Source of the DNA: Granulicella sp. | Lineage (GTDB): Bacteria; Acidobacteriota; Terriglobia; Terriglobales; Acidobacteriaceae | Length of the DNA: 64,000 bases | Reading direction: 5' to 3' | NCBI GenBank assembly: GCA_025408425.1 | Contig: JANXYX010000013.1 | Location: forward strand, 1 to 64,000 | In this document: positions 37,001 to 45,131 of the stretch, piece after piece | Layout of the letters: each line of letters begins with the position of its first letter | Position numbering within the stretch: the first letter of the stretch is position 1 | The notes under the pieces: generated by a model | Databases searched by the model: none | Told to the model about the DNA's origin: nothing | Seen by the model: only the letters and a program-made list of their open reading frames with translations | Made by a program: the position numbers and the translations under genes

Positions 37001-37362
37001 CTGGTCGTGTCAATCTGGCGCCGGGACGAACACTGCAGAGCGCATTCAGGAAAAATCTCACCCCGCTCAGCTGGTTTGATCCGACGGCATTTGTAGATCC
37101 AGGCGGCAGCGTGCAGGGCAACGTTCGGCGCAACACACTCCGTGGACCGGGTACGGTCCAGGCGGATATCTCCGCGATCAAGGTTTTCCCGATTACGGAG
37201 CGGCTGCGCCTGCAGTTCCGTGGGGAGGCCTACAACTTCATCAACCGCGGTATCTTCTCGCAGCCGGCGGCGAATATCTCGACCCCCAGCTCGGTGGGCA
37301 AGGTCTCGTCTACTTCAGCTGACAACCGCAGCATCCAGCTCGCGATCAAGTTGCTGTTCTAA
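34015..37362 (+). CDS. Oar-like TonB-dependent receptor with carboxypeptidase-regulatory-like domain
   Basis: 1115 aa. A long pre-signal (~38 residues) leads into a hydrophobic stretch (FALLMAATPIVALNVVVPAA) ending near AYGQA. Residues ~70-155 are a CarboxypepD_reg/Ig-like domain (GKVTDTSGATIPGAVVHL, PPASYRVRIEKQGFKT). A TonB plug follows (INDLPLNGRNVLQLAALAPG, TNYVLDGTYVRS, GQAVVSMVTKSGSNSIHGTA). The beta-barrel runs to the end, with RFGPRLGIAYE-like strand patterns and the final IQLAIKLLF. These proteins form a large expanded family in Acidobacteriota and are thought to import glycans or other large ligands. No SusD-like or degradative partner is next to it. A strong terminator follows, so it is monocistronic. 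Confidence 0.93.
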   Translation: MNNATTRDRLVRKDARTVNPAQTPKQKTTAGSALDILRHTSFALLMAATPIVALNVVVPAAYGQASSSSDAVGKVTDTSGATIPGAVVHLINNATGAERTAITNDSGDWSIPNLPPASYRVRIEKQGFKTSEIKSLEVEIGKAANSSVALSIGETNETVEVTTLPAQLQTQEATVGQVINQQQINDLPLNGRNVLQLAALAPGVSPPQTGQTGSPGRFGTRSLFITVDGGRGSSTNYVLDGTYVRSVRFNNMSLQPNVDTLQEFNLLRNSFSTEYGQGQAVVSMVTKSGSNSIHGTAYDFARNSMFDARNYFATTITNPVKPHFSRQQYGGTIGFPIMKDKLFFFAGFEGLRTNRDTPVFGFYPTTAQLGTPAATNKIAQTVNPTIPVPTTLNGAATILGQYNYSATPTTTDNYDEYTARADQTLSPRNTLFERYVDFNSLQFLPAVQGGINNVLIGRNGVIGHTFLITSNIVNEVRVGYNQYYNWEVGVGYKPGTNFALQEGLKFVTGLTDPNQYGRASVAITGFTTVSDPVTNQGGNENIISIGDSLSMVKGKHTVKVGFQFQNRRVILLADNNATGAFTFGSCSSNPTGACDPANKINPVTGVLYTALENYQRGYCTSGCNGNFGTTRGHYRDNTYGAFFSDVWQAGHGVTINAGLRWEYNAPFVEQNGLEGTLDPTTGKIKYSKIPAFIPTAFLPNVVTDSTYGPGIIKPNKKGFGPRLGIAYEARPGTVLRAGGGVYFDNINTNELQFTRYAAPLYYQQSLSNQFVQNLWPDPTLGLAGLPAPFSVKPNNSTPYTMEWTASLQQDLGHGVIMEMAYTASGTRKLWKRFDQNMDLLSPGLNSSGGSNTTNVGVRPFSAYQHGILTSATAASANFNGGSIKVEKRSKNDGLFVLGSYQWSKNLDNNSGEVEANDTAYSTDFSFDHSYARFDVRHRAVISGGYQLPFGKGHSMLQHGIGNVVAGGWSLQPAIQLRTGIPFSPSRSGVSFGTYTPGRVNLAPGRTLQSAFRKNLTPLSWFDPTAFVDPGGSVQGNVRRNTLRGPGTVQADISAIKVFPITERLRLQFRGEAYNFINRGIFSQPAANISTPSSVGKVSSTSADNRSIQLAIKLLF

Positions 37363-37400
37363 CCCAAACCCAGACGGACCGTAATGGTCAGCCTGAAACG

Positions 37401-37439
37401 AGCCCTGCGGACTCCCCTCAAGGAGTCCGCAGGGCTTTT
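37401..37439 (+). terminator. Strong rho-independent terminator
   Basis: A 15-bp perfect stem, AGCCCTGCGGACTCC with GGAGTCCGCAGGGCT, and a 6-nt loop, followed by TTTTA. It ends the receptor gene 38 bp after its stop. Confidence 0.92.
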
Positions 37440-37597
37440 AACCTAAAGTCCTGCAAGCCTGTTGGCCATGGCGACCACTATTACGTTCTCAGCAAAGTCC
37501 CGCTCCTTCCGGAAGGCAGCGCCGTGCGAGATACGCCCGAAGAGGGATATTTCAATAAGTCTTGCAAAATTCGCGTGCGGGTGAGAGAACTCTGGCT

Positions 37598-39055
37598 ATG
37601 AGCTTCCATGCCTTACGCTCTCCGGTGCAGTTTCTGCAGCAGGTCGGGATCTCAGCAGATCAAAACTGGCTGCGAGAATACGAGGCGTGGTTCGAATGCG
37701 AAGGGCAGGGGATATCAGACGCGGTGGATCGGGCCGGCACTCCGTGGCTACGCATGTTCGATCAGTTGGGCGAGCGGGTGGATGAAGTGCTTTACCCGCC
37801 CGAATACTGGCGCATGCTGAAACATGGATATCGGTCGGGCGTGCTCTGGCGAGTCTTTGAGCAGAATTCGCTGATACCCTCCTACCTTCTTCTCTACACC
37901 ACCGCTTTCTACGACCCGGGCTTGGCATGTCCGTACACGGTCTCTCTGTCCACGGTTTCCTCGCTCTCCAAGTATGGAGGGACAGAGTTGAAGGCGCGGT
38001 TCCTGCCCAGCATGTTGCAGCGCGATGACAGTGTCTGGCAGGGAGCAACCTGGATGACGGAGATCAGGGGCGGGTCAGACCTGGGCAGGACTGTGGAGAC
38101 CGTAGCGCAACGGGATGGGAGCAAATGGCGGCTAACCGGTGACAAATACTTCGCGAGTAATGCCGGTGCCGAATTGGCCGTGGTCGCGGCTCGACCCGAG
38201 GGCGCCCCGCAGAACGTGCGTGGGCTGAATCTGTACCTGGTACCGCGTCGAGCTGCGGACGGGCAGCTGAACTACCTGATACGCCGGATCAAGGACAAGA
38301 TCGCCACGCGCTCGGTACCAACCGGTGAGATCGAATTTCGTAACAGCGAGGCTTGGCTCCTGGGGCAGGAGGAACAGGGAATCTATTTGATTCTCGAAGT
38401 GCTGAACCTCTCGCGCGTCGCGAATAGCGTGGCCAGCGTAGCTCTCGCACAAAGGGCCATTGCAGATGCCTGTTCCTTCGCTGAGCAGCGTACAGCCTTC
38501 GGTAAGCCGATCATCGAGCACCCGTTATTGCGGCGACAGTTCGAAGAGCGTCTGCAGGGGCTACGCGCGGCTTCCAGGCTGGCCTGGGAAGCGGTTAGCC
38601 TGCTTGACAAAGTATGGCAGGAGAAGCCGCCGTACTCGGAGAGCTATCATCTGTTTCGGTTGATAGCTCACCTGGCGAAATACTGGACAGCGGAGTTTGC
38701 TGTACAGACGGCCAAATGGGCGATGGAAGTGCACGGCGGGGTGGGAACACTGCAGGAATATCGCGCCGAGCGCTGGCTACGCGAGGCCATGATTCTGGCG
38801 ATCTGGGAAGGGACGTCGCATCGCCAGATGCTGGATGGGCTGGAGGTCATGCAGCACAAGAGTGCGCACAGGTTGTTGTTCCAGCATCTTGCGGGGAAAG
38901 CCCCGGAGGCACAGCTGCGCGAGATGGAAGCGCGAGTGGAGCGACAACTTAGGTTACCCGAGGTTGATAGGGAAGGGACTTTGGAGCAGCTTTTTAGCGA
39001 TCTGGCTTCGTTTACCGCAGACTCGCTACTGAGGGGCCGAGTTGAAAGCAAATGA
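37598..39055 (+). CDS. AidB-like acyl-CoA dehydrogenase family flavoprotein
   Basis: 485 aa from the ATG at 37598 (MSFHALRSPVQFLQQ); a TTG at 37562 is less likely. The FAD-site signature ATWMTEIRGGSDLG, the RRIKDKIATRSVPTGEIEF segment and the C-terminal EVHGGVGTLQEYRAERWLRE and AIWEGTSHRQMLDGLEVM segments match the AidB/ACAD11-type branch. In E. coli, AidB is part of the alkylation (Ada) response and binds DNA, but many relatives are of unknown function. No ada or alkB gene is nearby. The end overlaps a short TTG-started frame by 14 bp. Confidence 0.82.
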   Translation: MSFHALRSPVQFLQQVGISADQNWLREYEAWFECEGQGISDAVDRAGTPWLRMFDQLGERVDEVLYPPEYWRMLKHGYRSGVLWRVFEQNSLIPSYLLLYTTAFYDPGLACPYTVSLSTVSSLSKYGGTELKARFLPSMLQRDDSVWQGATWMTEIRGGSDLGRTVETVAQRDGSKWRLTGDKYFASNAGAELAVVAARPEGAPQNVRGLNLYLVPRRAADGQLNYLIRRIKDKIATRSVPTGEIEFRNSEAWLLGQEEQGIYLILEVLNLSRVANSVASVALAQRAIADACSFAEQRTAFGKPIIEHPLLRRQFEERLQGLRAASRLAWEAVSLLDKVWQEKPPYSESYHLFRLIAHLAKYWTAEFAVQTAKWAMEVHGGVGTLQEYRAERWLREAMILAIWEGTSHRQMLDGLEVMQHKSAHRLLFQHLAGKAPEAQLREMEARVERQLRLPEVDREGTLEQLFSDLASFTADSLLRGRVESK

Positions 39056-39209
39056 TTTCGGCTCACGTTCCTGGTCGCCGACTGGCTTGGCCCACTTCCT
39101 CCAGTCGAAACACGAAGTCATCGGCCACGAAGAACTCTTCCTCGCTCTCCACGACCACCTCCCTCCAGAGATGATCTACGAAAGAGAACTCCTCATCTGC
39201 AGACTGTGA
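39042..39209 (+). CDS. Candidate 55-aa ORF overlapping the AidB-like gene
   Basis: A TTG at 39042 lies 5-6 nt after GAGGGG and opens a frame of 55 codons. The text is protein-like: GLAHFLQSKHEVIGHEELFL, then PPEMIYERELLICRL before TGA. The competing ATG frame at 39054 gives only Ser/Thr/Arg-rich noise. Overlap with the preceding gene suggests coupling. No family is recognised. It could also be the last piece of a gene whose start was lost. Confidence 0.35.
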   Translation: MKANDFGSRSWSPTGLAHFLQSKHEVIGHEELFLALHDHLPPEMIYERELLICRL

Positions 39210-39567
39210 AAATAAATCAGCTCTGTTTCAGACGATGATAATAATTCTCGGATTTTTAAGGTTTCTCCGTTTCTTCACTGGCAAATCCCTACAGGATGCG
39301 AGTACAGTATTCTCCACAGAGCGTTCCGGTGCATATAGATCTTCCCATCAAAACTATAAGAATCAGCGGAAGATGCGACCGGCAACCCTCATTGTTCGAC
39401 AAATGGAAGAGCCGCAGACAACGCCGTAATCGTAAGTTGATGCAAGTTTGTGCTTGATTTGCGGTTTCCTGATCTTCACTCACGCCCTCCTTCCCTCGCG
39501 GGCGTGGACAGGTCAGTTAATTGCAGTGGAAGCGCAGGGCTAGGTATCTCTTGTGAGGTGTCCAGCG
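39210..39567. other. Intergenic region
   Basis: AT-richer than its surroundings (39215-39440) and without a supported gene. The 64-aa frame at 39235 lacks a ribosome-binding site and has no protein-like features. The right end holds GAGGTG, the likely ribosome-binding site for the gene at 39568. Confidence 0.4.
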
Positions 39568-42500
39568 ATGAAGTCTTCTCTTCGTCTATTTGCTTTTTTT
39601 GCGGCAGCGTTCCTTTGCGGCTGCCTATTGATCTACCCCGTTCAGGCCGTTCAGGCAGCCTCTGCGCTAGCCCCGCCCGATGTCAATTCGGCCGCCGCCA
39701 GCCCGGCTGCTACAACAGTCGATACCGTCATCATTCCTGGCCCTCTACGGTCCTTCCTGCGCATGGCCGGCATCAGCCAAAAGGCCTCGCCAGAAGACGT
39801 GCTTCCCTTGTTCGCGCACAGTGTCTTCGTTCACGGCTACCAGGTCGGAACTCCAACCGAGTTCCTCATCCTGGTAGACCGTTACGTCCATCAGGCCCGG
39901 GAGTTGCAGATTCTGGCTGGCTCAACCAACACCATTCGGGTCAACGGCTGCGACGACGTCGGCACCCTGATTCAAATCCTCGGATACCGCTTGCGACAAG
40001 GCTGTGGCCAGAAGTCCTTCTCCCTGGAGACAGCAAATCCCGGGCGAGCTTTTCTCACCATCGACTCAGGCTTCCCGCTCAACGAACTGGAAGAGGCGCT
40101 CCAGAACGGAACTCCGTTCACCTACTCCTATCCCTCCACTCGGGTTCCGGTACTGTTCCACGAAAATGATTGGACCGGACTAAGCACTGCCCAAAGGCGA
40201 AGATCCGGAAGTTTGATCGACGTACTCGTCAGCGATCCATCGGTAGCCCGGCTCTACTGGGCACTCGCCAAAGACGACACTGAAACTAGGCTCGCGCTGC
40301 AGCGGTCACCCGGCCTCAAGGCGCTCCTTCCCTATGCCAGTGCTCTGGACTTTTATGGCGGTCAACTGTCCATTCGTTCCGGTCACCTCACGCTACCCGG
40401 AGGAGCAGGCGCCCAGCAGGCATGGAAGGAACTCGTGGGTGCCAGTCCAGACTCCCCCGGAGATTTCGTCATCCGCCTGCTCGCGAAGGATAAGGGCTGG
40501 CTGGCGCTATATTTCGATGCCCTGTCACGCGTCAATCAAGCTCAGCAGAAACATCTCACCGAAGCCCCGCGCCTGAGACGGCTCTACGAGGCCCTTCTAT
40601 CAGGTGACCCTGAATCCGGTGCCACCAAAAGCGTCTTTCGACGAGCCCCCGAACTCACCGTCCTCTTCACCCGCGTCGAATGGGATGCCTCTGGCTACCC
40701 TCATCTCCCCGGAAATCTAGAAGTCTGGAAGGAGATATTCCACCAGAAAAGCGATTACAAAATTGCACGAGACTGGGGCAGGCGCGCCCAGGCCTGGGAC
40801 CGTCCTGAGCAGGTACTCGAAGGCTTGGTCGCCTTGTCCCGCCTCGACTCCGACATCGGGCCGCTCCAGATCTACCTCATGCTCAGTGAAATCGATCGCG
40901 GACGCCAACCAGCAAATCGCCTCTCCGTGGAAACCGTCCGGCTGCTGGCCAACAGGTTCACCAAGTTCAATAGCTGGTACTTCGTCTTCACCGAGTTTCC
41001 GCAACTGGACGATCAATCCATCACCCGCTTTGTCACCGTGGCAGAGTCGATCGACAAGACTTCCGATCAGCCTCTCCACGGAAATGCTCTAGGGTCGTTT
41101 CAAGCCATCACAGGACTCTGGCAGATACTTGCCCGTCAGGGACAGATCCCCAACGCCGAACTCAACCCCTCGTGGCAGAAGATGATTGAGCCCTTTGCGA
41201 ATATCTCGTCCGCGACCCAACTCTTCGATGCTGCCCACAACTCGTTTAGCGAACTCATCGTCGCAGCGGGAGGCAAGGCCAATAGCTCGCAGGATGAGGT
41301 CGTCGATCTGCTCGCCGGTCCCCATCAGGACAGCCCGGACGGTCAACGAGTGCATCTGGAGTTGGCCACGAGAATCAGCTCCGTTCTGGAGGACCAGCGT
41401 CTCGTCTCTCTCAATACACTGTTCGCCCTCAGCGACGGCATGAAGCAGATGACGCAAGGAGGAACCCAGCGCGACAGGTTGCTCTCTCTCGCAATGGAAC
41501 TCCGCGAATTCGACATGCCCCGCCCCATCTTCACCAACAGTGAAAAGATCAGCTGGTCGCCAACGGTCTACACCAACCATCACACCGAACTCCAGGTCAA
41601 GACAGACCTCACCCGGGTCATCAAGACACCTGGCTCCCCGGCCCAGTTGGAAGCGGCCCGCGGCCGGCTCGCACCGTTTCTCAGAGATACCCTCGTCGGT
41701 TTGAACTACGCCTACTACGAGCCGCCCGGCGCTCAGATGCTCCACCACAATCCCCTCTTCGTTCGCTCGCATGACTTCCTGGGATTATCCATGCTGGACT
41801 CCGAGCGCATATGGGGCACCCCGCAGTTGTTAGGCGCAGGAAACCCGGCCGGCGGCGGCGGATACCTCATGGGCTCGCTGTCCGATCTCTCCTACGCTCT
41901 GTCAACCACAGAGCAGGACTTCATCGCGCCGGAGAACGTACAGGCTCTCATCTGGAGAGAGCTGGTCCCCGATCTTCTCGTCAGCGCAACCCTTCCGCGC
42001 TGGTGGACCGTCACCCCGAACGAACTCCACGCCGCCACACTCTATCAGCGATCCGGAGAAGAGCTTCTAACGGCCTCCGCAAAGAACCCCGAGATCCGGG
42101 AGAACGTCATCGCTATTCTCTCGGAACGTATGGTGCCGCAACGAGTGGAGCAGGTGCGGAAGTCCTTGCAGCGGACCGAAGACGCTGCCGCTCTAATTCC
42201 ACGCATGATGCCGGCCGAGACATCCAGCCTGGCTGCCGAGTATCGGCACAGATTTCCGGATGTGTCCCCCTCCTGGGGACCCGCAAATCAGGAATTGGAG
42301 GCTCTCCGCATTCGCGTTCCGGCGGAGGTGAGCTGGGAGCGAATATCGACAGACTTCGGTGTGCCCCACCCGACCTTGGCCCGCACCAACGCTCGCGAAC
42401 TGCTCAACGTAAAGCCGCTCCCCTTCTACGGAGCCTATTCCAGCCGCCTGTTTGGCGAGTCATGGGAGTCCAGCAACCTTTACTGGGCGCGCCTCGCAGA

Positions 42501-42729
42501 CGAGTCCGGCTACTCGCCGGCAGCCCTCAACAGCCTTGTCCCTGAGCTCACTCGACACATGATCGCCAAAATCTTTGCGACAGAGCTTGAGGATTGGCCG
42601 GCCCTGCTCCGCGCCATGCAGGAGACCGGCAAGGAATTTCGGCAGGGCAAGATCGCCTCCCTGCCACCACTGGCAAACACTACTTCCACTGTCCTGCAAC
42701 GGACAGAGAGAGATGCGACTGCGCAATAG
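39568..42729 (+). CDS. Very large exported protein of unknown function
   Basis: 1053 aa. The ATG at 39568, 7 nt after GAGGTG, gives a signal peptide (MKSSLRLFAFFAAAFLCGC, then LLIYPVQAVQA); a GTG at 39553 adds five residues. I recognise no domain. Helical, leucine-rich segments alternate with loops; possible repeated helical hairpins occur around residues 250-500 (SVARLYWALAKDDTETRLAL, ALYFDALSRVNQAQQK). The C-terminal third has RHRFPDVSPSWGPANQELEA and a final LEDWPALLRAMQETGKEFRQ. The gene ends 10 bp before the VWFA gene, so they are an operon and may act together in the periplasm or outer envelope. Confidence 0.75.
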   Translation: MKSSLRLFAFFAAAFLCGCLLIYPVQAVQAASALAPPDVNSAAASPAATTVDTVIIPGPLRSFLRMAGISQKASPEDVLPLFAHSVFVHGYQVGTPTEFLILVDRYVHQARELQILAGSTNTIRVNGCDDVGTLIQILGYRLRQGCGQKSFSLETANPGRAFLTIDSGFPLNELEEALQNGTPFTYSYPSTRVPVLFHENDWTGLSTAQRRRSGSLIDVLVSDPSVARLYWALAKDDTETRLALQRSPGLKALLPYASALDFYGGQLSIRSGHLTLPGGAGAQQAWKELVGASPDSPGDFVIRLLAKDKGWLALYFDALSRVNQAQQKHLTEAPRLRRLYEALLSGDPESGATKSVFRRAPELTVLFTRVEWDASGYPHLPGNLEVWKEIFHQKSDYKIARDWGRRAQAWDRPEQVLEGLVALSRLDSDIGPLQIYLMLSEIDRGRQPANRLSVETVRLLANRFTKFNSWYFVFTEFPQLDDQSITRFVTVAESIDKTSDQPLHGNALGSFQAITGLWQILARQGQIPNAELNPSWQKMIEPFANISSATQLFDAAHNSFSELIVAAGGKANSSQDEVVDLLAGPHQDSPDGQRVHLELATRISSVLEDQRLVSLNTLFALSDGMKQMTQGGTQRDRLLSLAMELREFDMPRPIFTNSEKISWSPTVYTNHHTELQVKTDLTRVIKTPGSPAQLEAARGRLAPFLRDTLVGLNYAYYEPPGAQMLHHNPLFVRSHDFLGLSMLDSERIWGTPQLLGAGNPAGGGGYLMGSLSDLSYALSTTEQDFIAPENVQALIWRELVPDLLVSATLPRWWTVTPNELHAATLYQRSGEELLTASAKNPEIRENVIAILSERMVPQRVEQVRKSLQRTEDAAALIPRMMPAETSSLAAEYRHRFPDVSPSWGPANQELEALRIRVPAEVSWERISTDFGVPHPTLARTNARELLNVKPLPFYGAYSSRLFGESWESSNLYWARLADESGYSPAALNSLVPELTRHMIAKIFATELEDWPALLRAMQETGKEFRQGKIASLPPLANTTSTVLQRTERDATAQ

Positions 42730-42739
42730 GAGAATCATT

Positions 42740-43789
42740 GTGAAGAAATACGTTCTACTCCTTTGGTTGATCTCGTTTCCCGTTGGCGGCAATGGCTTCG
42801 GGGCTGCAGCTCAGAATGATGATTCGCGCATCCGTGTAAGCGTTGTCCTGGTCCAGCTCAATGTAGCCGTAACCGACAGCAAGGGAAATTACATTAGCGG
42901 CCTCCGTCCTGAAGACTTCTCCATCGTCGAGGACAAGATCCCCGAGAAGACCGCCACCTTCGAAGAAGGCAACGAAGGCCCCCGCAGAGTGCTCGACGTA
43001 GGCCCAAAGGGGGCAGTGCCGAACGACGTCAAAGCAATCTCGCCGATGGAGTCTGAGGCCGCAGCTCGGGCACCCGGATCCAACGTCTTCATCCTCTTTG
43101 ACACCAGCAACTACATGTACCGCGGATTCGTCTTCGCGCAGGACTCCATCGCCGACTTCATCCGCTCGCTTGAGGGCGTCAGCAAGGTGGCCCTCTACTC
43201 CTACAGCCGCGACCTCTCGCGCGTCGCCACCCTCACGCCTGACCGTTCGCAGGTCCTCCGTGGCGTTCGCAGCACCGTCGCCGGAGCTGACGCTGCACTC
43301 TACAACTGCCTCCTGTTGACCGTGAAGGATGCCGCGCAACTAACCGGAAAGAAGGCCATCGTCGTCTTCTCCAACGGTCCAGACAACTCCAGCCTCGTAC
43401 CCCCCGAAGACGTAGCCGAGTTGGCCCAGTCAACCGGCACCATCATCTACATGATCAGCACCCAGCAAGCCGAGGCAGAGCCCCTCTCCAGCGCCGTCTT
43501 CGAACGCATGAGCAAAGCGACCGGAGGCCGAGCCTACTTCTCCAGAAGCTGGAGAGACGAGCGTCAGGCCTTCGCCTCCATCCGCGATGACCTCGCGCAC
43601 CTCTACACCCTCAGCTACTACCCGCAGCCAAACCCCAACCGTGGTTGGCGATCAATCACAGTCAAGCTCGTCGGCAAGAACCTGCAGAAGTATCACGTCC
43701 GCACCCGCGACGGATACCGCCTCCTCCAGCAACCCCAGCCCATCGGAGGAACCCTGTCGCCCGTCGTAGCCGAGTCAGGTTCGAAATAA
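42740..43789 (+). CDS. VWFA-related acidobacterial protein (TIGR03436 type)
   Basis: 349 aa from a GTG at 42740 with AGGAG 6 nt upstream; the longer frame from 42575 overlaps the previous gene and would hide the signal peptide (VKKYVLLLWLISFPVGG). An N-terminal ~80-aa beta domain (VNLVQLNVAVTDSKG-like, here VVLVQLNVAVTDSKGNYISG) precedes the von Willebrand A fold. The expected metal-site motif DxSxS reads DTSNY, so the second Ser is a Tyr and metal binding may be weakened. A C-terminal strand block HLYTLSYYPQPNPNRGWRSI is typical. Expanded in Acidobacteriota, with no proven role. Confidence 0.88.
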   Translation: MKKYVLLLWLISFPVGGNGFGAAAQNDDSRIRVSVVLVQLNVAVTDSKGNYISGLRPEDFSIVEDKIPEKTATFEEGNEGPRRVLDVGPKGAVPNDVKAISPMESEAAARAPGSNVFILFDTSNYMYRGFVFAQDSIADFIRSLEGVSKVALYSYSRDLSRVATLTPDRSQVLRGVRSTVAGADAALYNCLLLTVKDAAQLTGKKAIVVFSNGPDNSSLVPPEDVAELAQSTGTIIYMISTQQAEAEPLSSAVFERMSKATGGRAYFSRSWRDERQAFASIRDDLAHLYTLSYYPQPNPNRGWRSITVKLVGKNLQKYHVRTRDGYRLLQQPQPIGGTLSPVVAESGSK

Positions 43790-44081
43790 AGAGTAGGAAT
43801 TCATCGCAATAGACCACTAAACCCGCAAATGATCGAACCCCACAAGACTCGGCGGTCTATTCAGCTTGCAATCGGGTCTCTGCCATTACACTGTCCGCGA
43901 GCATCCAGGAACGCGATCATCTGCTAACTGCTCGTGTTTTCTGTCTTAATAACGCTAGGGTCGGGAGAACTCGATAAGCCGTAAATGGCCCCGAGGGTAC
44001 CAACGCGGGCGGGTGCTGAGCGGCGCCTGCTGGAACAGGCTATTGTTGGCATAGAGCAGTGTCCACAATCTGGAGACGTCA
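43790..44081. other. Intergenic region
   Basis: No gene or clear hairpin is seen. It must hold the promoter of the methyltransferase gene; no ribosome-binding site of standard form precedes the ATG at 44082 apart from GGAGACGTC. Confidence 0.35.
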
Positions 44082-44885
44082 ATGATTCTCAATGTTGAGC
44101 GATGCATACTTGCATCCACTCTCGTGGCGGGGTTTGTCGTGGCTGGCGCTCATCAGCCGGTTTACCAGTATCACGCGCTGCCTGGCGTGCCGGTTCTCCG
44201 TATATTTGCGCAAAGCCAGGCTCCCACTTCACCAACACGGCCGCTCTACGAGACCCGGGCGAACCATGACCCAAACGGTACGGGGAAGTTCTATCTGGGA
44301 CGGGAAATCGCTCAGGTAATGGGTCCGGGTGGCATAGAGTGGCTCGACCGGCGTGAGCGCGAAGAAGAGGAGCACCCAGCCAAGGTTCTTGAATCGCTGG
44401 ATCTTCGTCCTGGAGAGGTCGTTGCGGACCTGGGCGCAGGCTCGGGATACTTCACATTCCGGATTGCGCCAAAGGTTGGCAATATAGGCAAGGTGTTGGC
44501 CGTCGAAATTCAGGAGGCGATGCTAAATGCCCTCCGAGCGCGTGCCTCCTCATTGAAAGCGACGAACGTCGAAGTAGTGCAAGGCAGTGAGATTGATCCT
44601 CACTTGCCCGCAAGCAGCGTAGACCTTGTGCTTATTGTGGACGTTTATCACGAGCTGGCTTATCCATTTGAGGTGATGACGAAAGTTCGTGAAGGGCTGA
44701 AGCCACGAGGTCGAGTGGTCTTTGTCGAGTATCGCAAGGAAGATCCCGCGATCCCCATTAAGGAAGTGCACAAGATGTCAGTGAAGCAGCTGGAGAAAGA
44801 AATGAATGCAGTCGGGTTAGTACGCGTGCGCACCGTGGAGACATTACCCGTGCAGCATATCGTGATCTTCGAAAGACGCAATTAG
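44082..44885 (+). CDS. Exported class I SAM-dependent methyltransferase
   Basis: 267 aa. An N-terminal hydrophobic stretch (CILASTLVAGFVVAGAHQPV) looks like a signal peptide or anchor. A ~60-aa linker follows (YETRANHDPNGTGKFYLGRE), then the Rossmann core: motif I VADLGAGSGYFTFRIA, acidic loop VLAVEIQEAM, motif IV LVLIVDVYHELA and RGRVVFVEYRKED. The core belongs to a group often found in this phylum with a predicted signal peptide, which is odd because SAM is cytosolic. Either the hydrophobic stretch is a membrane anchor with the domain inside, or the protein has another ligand. The substrate is unknown. Confidence 0.82.
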   Translation: MILNVERCILASTLVAGFVVAGAHQPVYQYHALPGVPVLRIFAQSQAPTSPTRPLYETRANHDPNGTGKFYLGREIAQVMGPGGIEWLDRREREEEEHPAKVLESLDLRPGEVVADLGAGSGYFTFRIAPKVGNIGKVLAVEIQEAMLNALRARASSLKATNVEVVQGSEIDPHLPASSVDLVLIVDVYHELAYPFEVMTKVREGLKPRGRVVFVEYRKEDPAIPIKEVHKMSVKQLEKEMNAVGLVRVRTVETLPVQHIVIFERRN

Positions 44886-44946
44886 GCTCTCAAACTGCAC
44901 GAAGACGTAAGCTCACCGTTGGAGATGCATATACTGTTGATATTAT

Positions 44947-45024
44947 TGGCGTCCCCGATGGGATTCGAACCCATGTTATCGCCGTGAAAGGGCGGTGTCC
45001 TGGGCCGGGCTAGACGACAGGGAC
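44947..45024 (-). tRNA. tRNA-Glu (anticodon TTC)
   Basis: The minus strand folds as a full cloverleaf: acceptor GTCCCTG with CGGGGAC (one G-T pair), anticodon loop CTTTCAC, T arm ATGGG-TTCGAAT-CCCAT, discriminator G and an encoded CCA (44947-44949). It is 78 nt including CCA. Confidence 0.95.
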
Positions 45025-45131
45025 GCGTTGCAATGACGGCTCAAACGACGACCCTCACCGACTCCAACGCTATCATATCCAAATCCCATGTCAAAGGCTG
45101 GCGCTACCCCTACGTCGAAAACAAAAGTAAG

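Noticed and set aside
39235..39429. 64-aa forward ORF in the gap before the 1053-aa protein gene
   Set aside because: No ribosome-binding site, unusual composition, AT-rich context; not supported as a gene.
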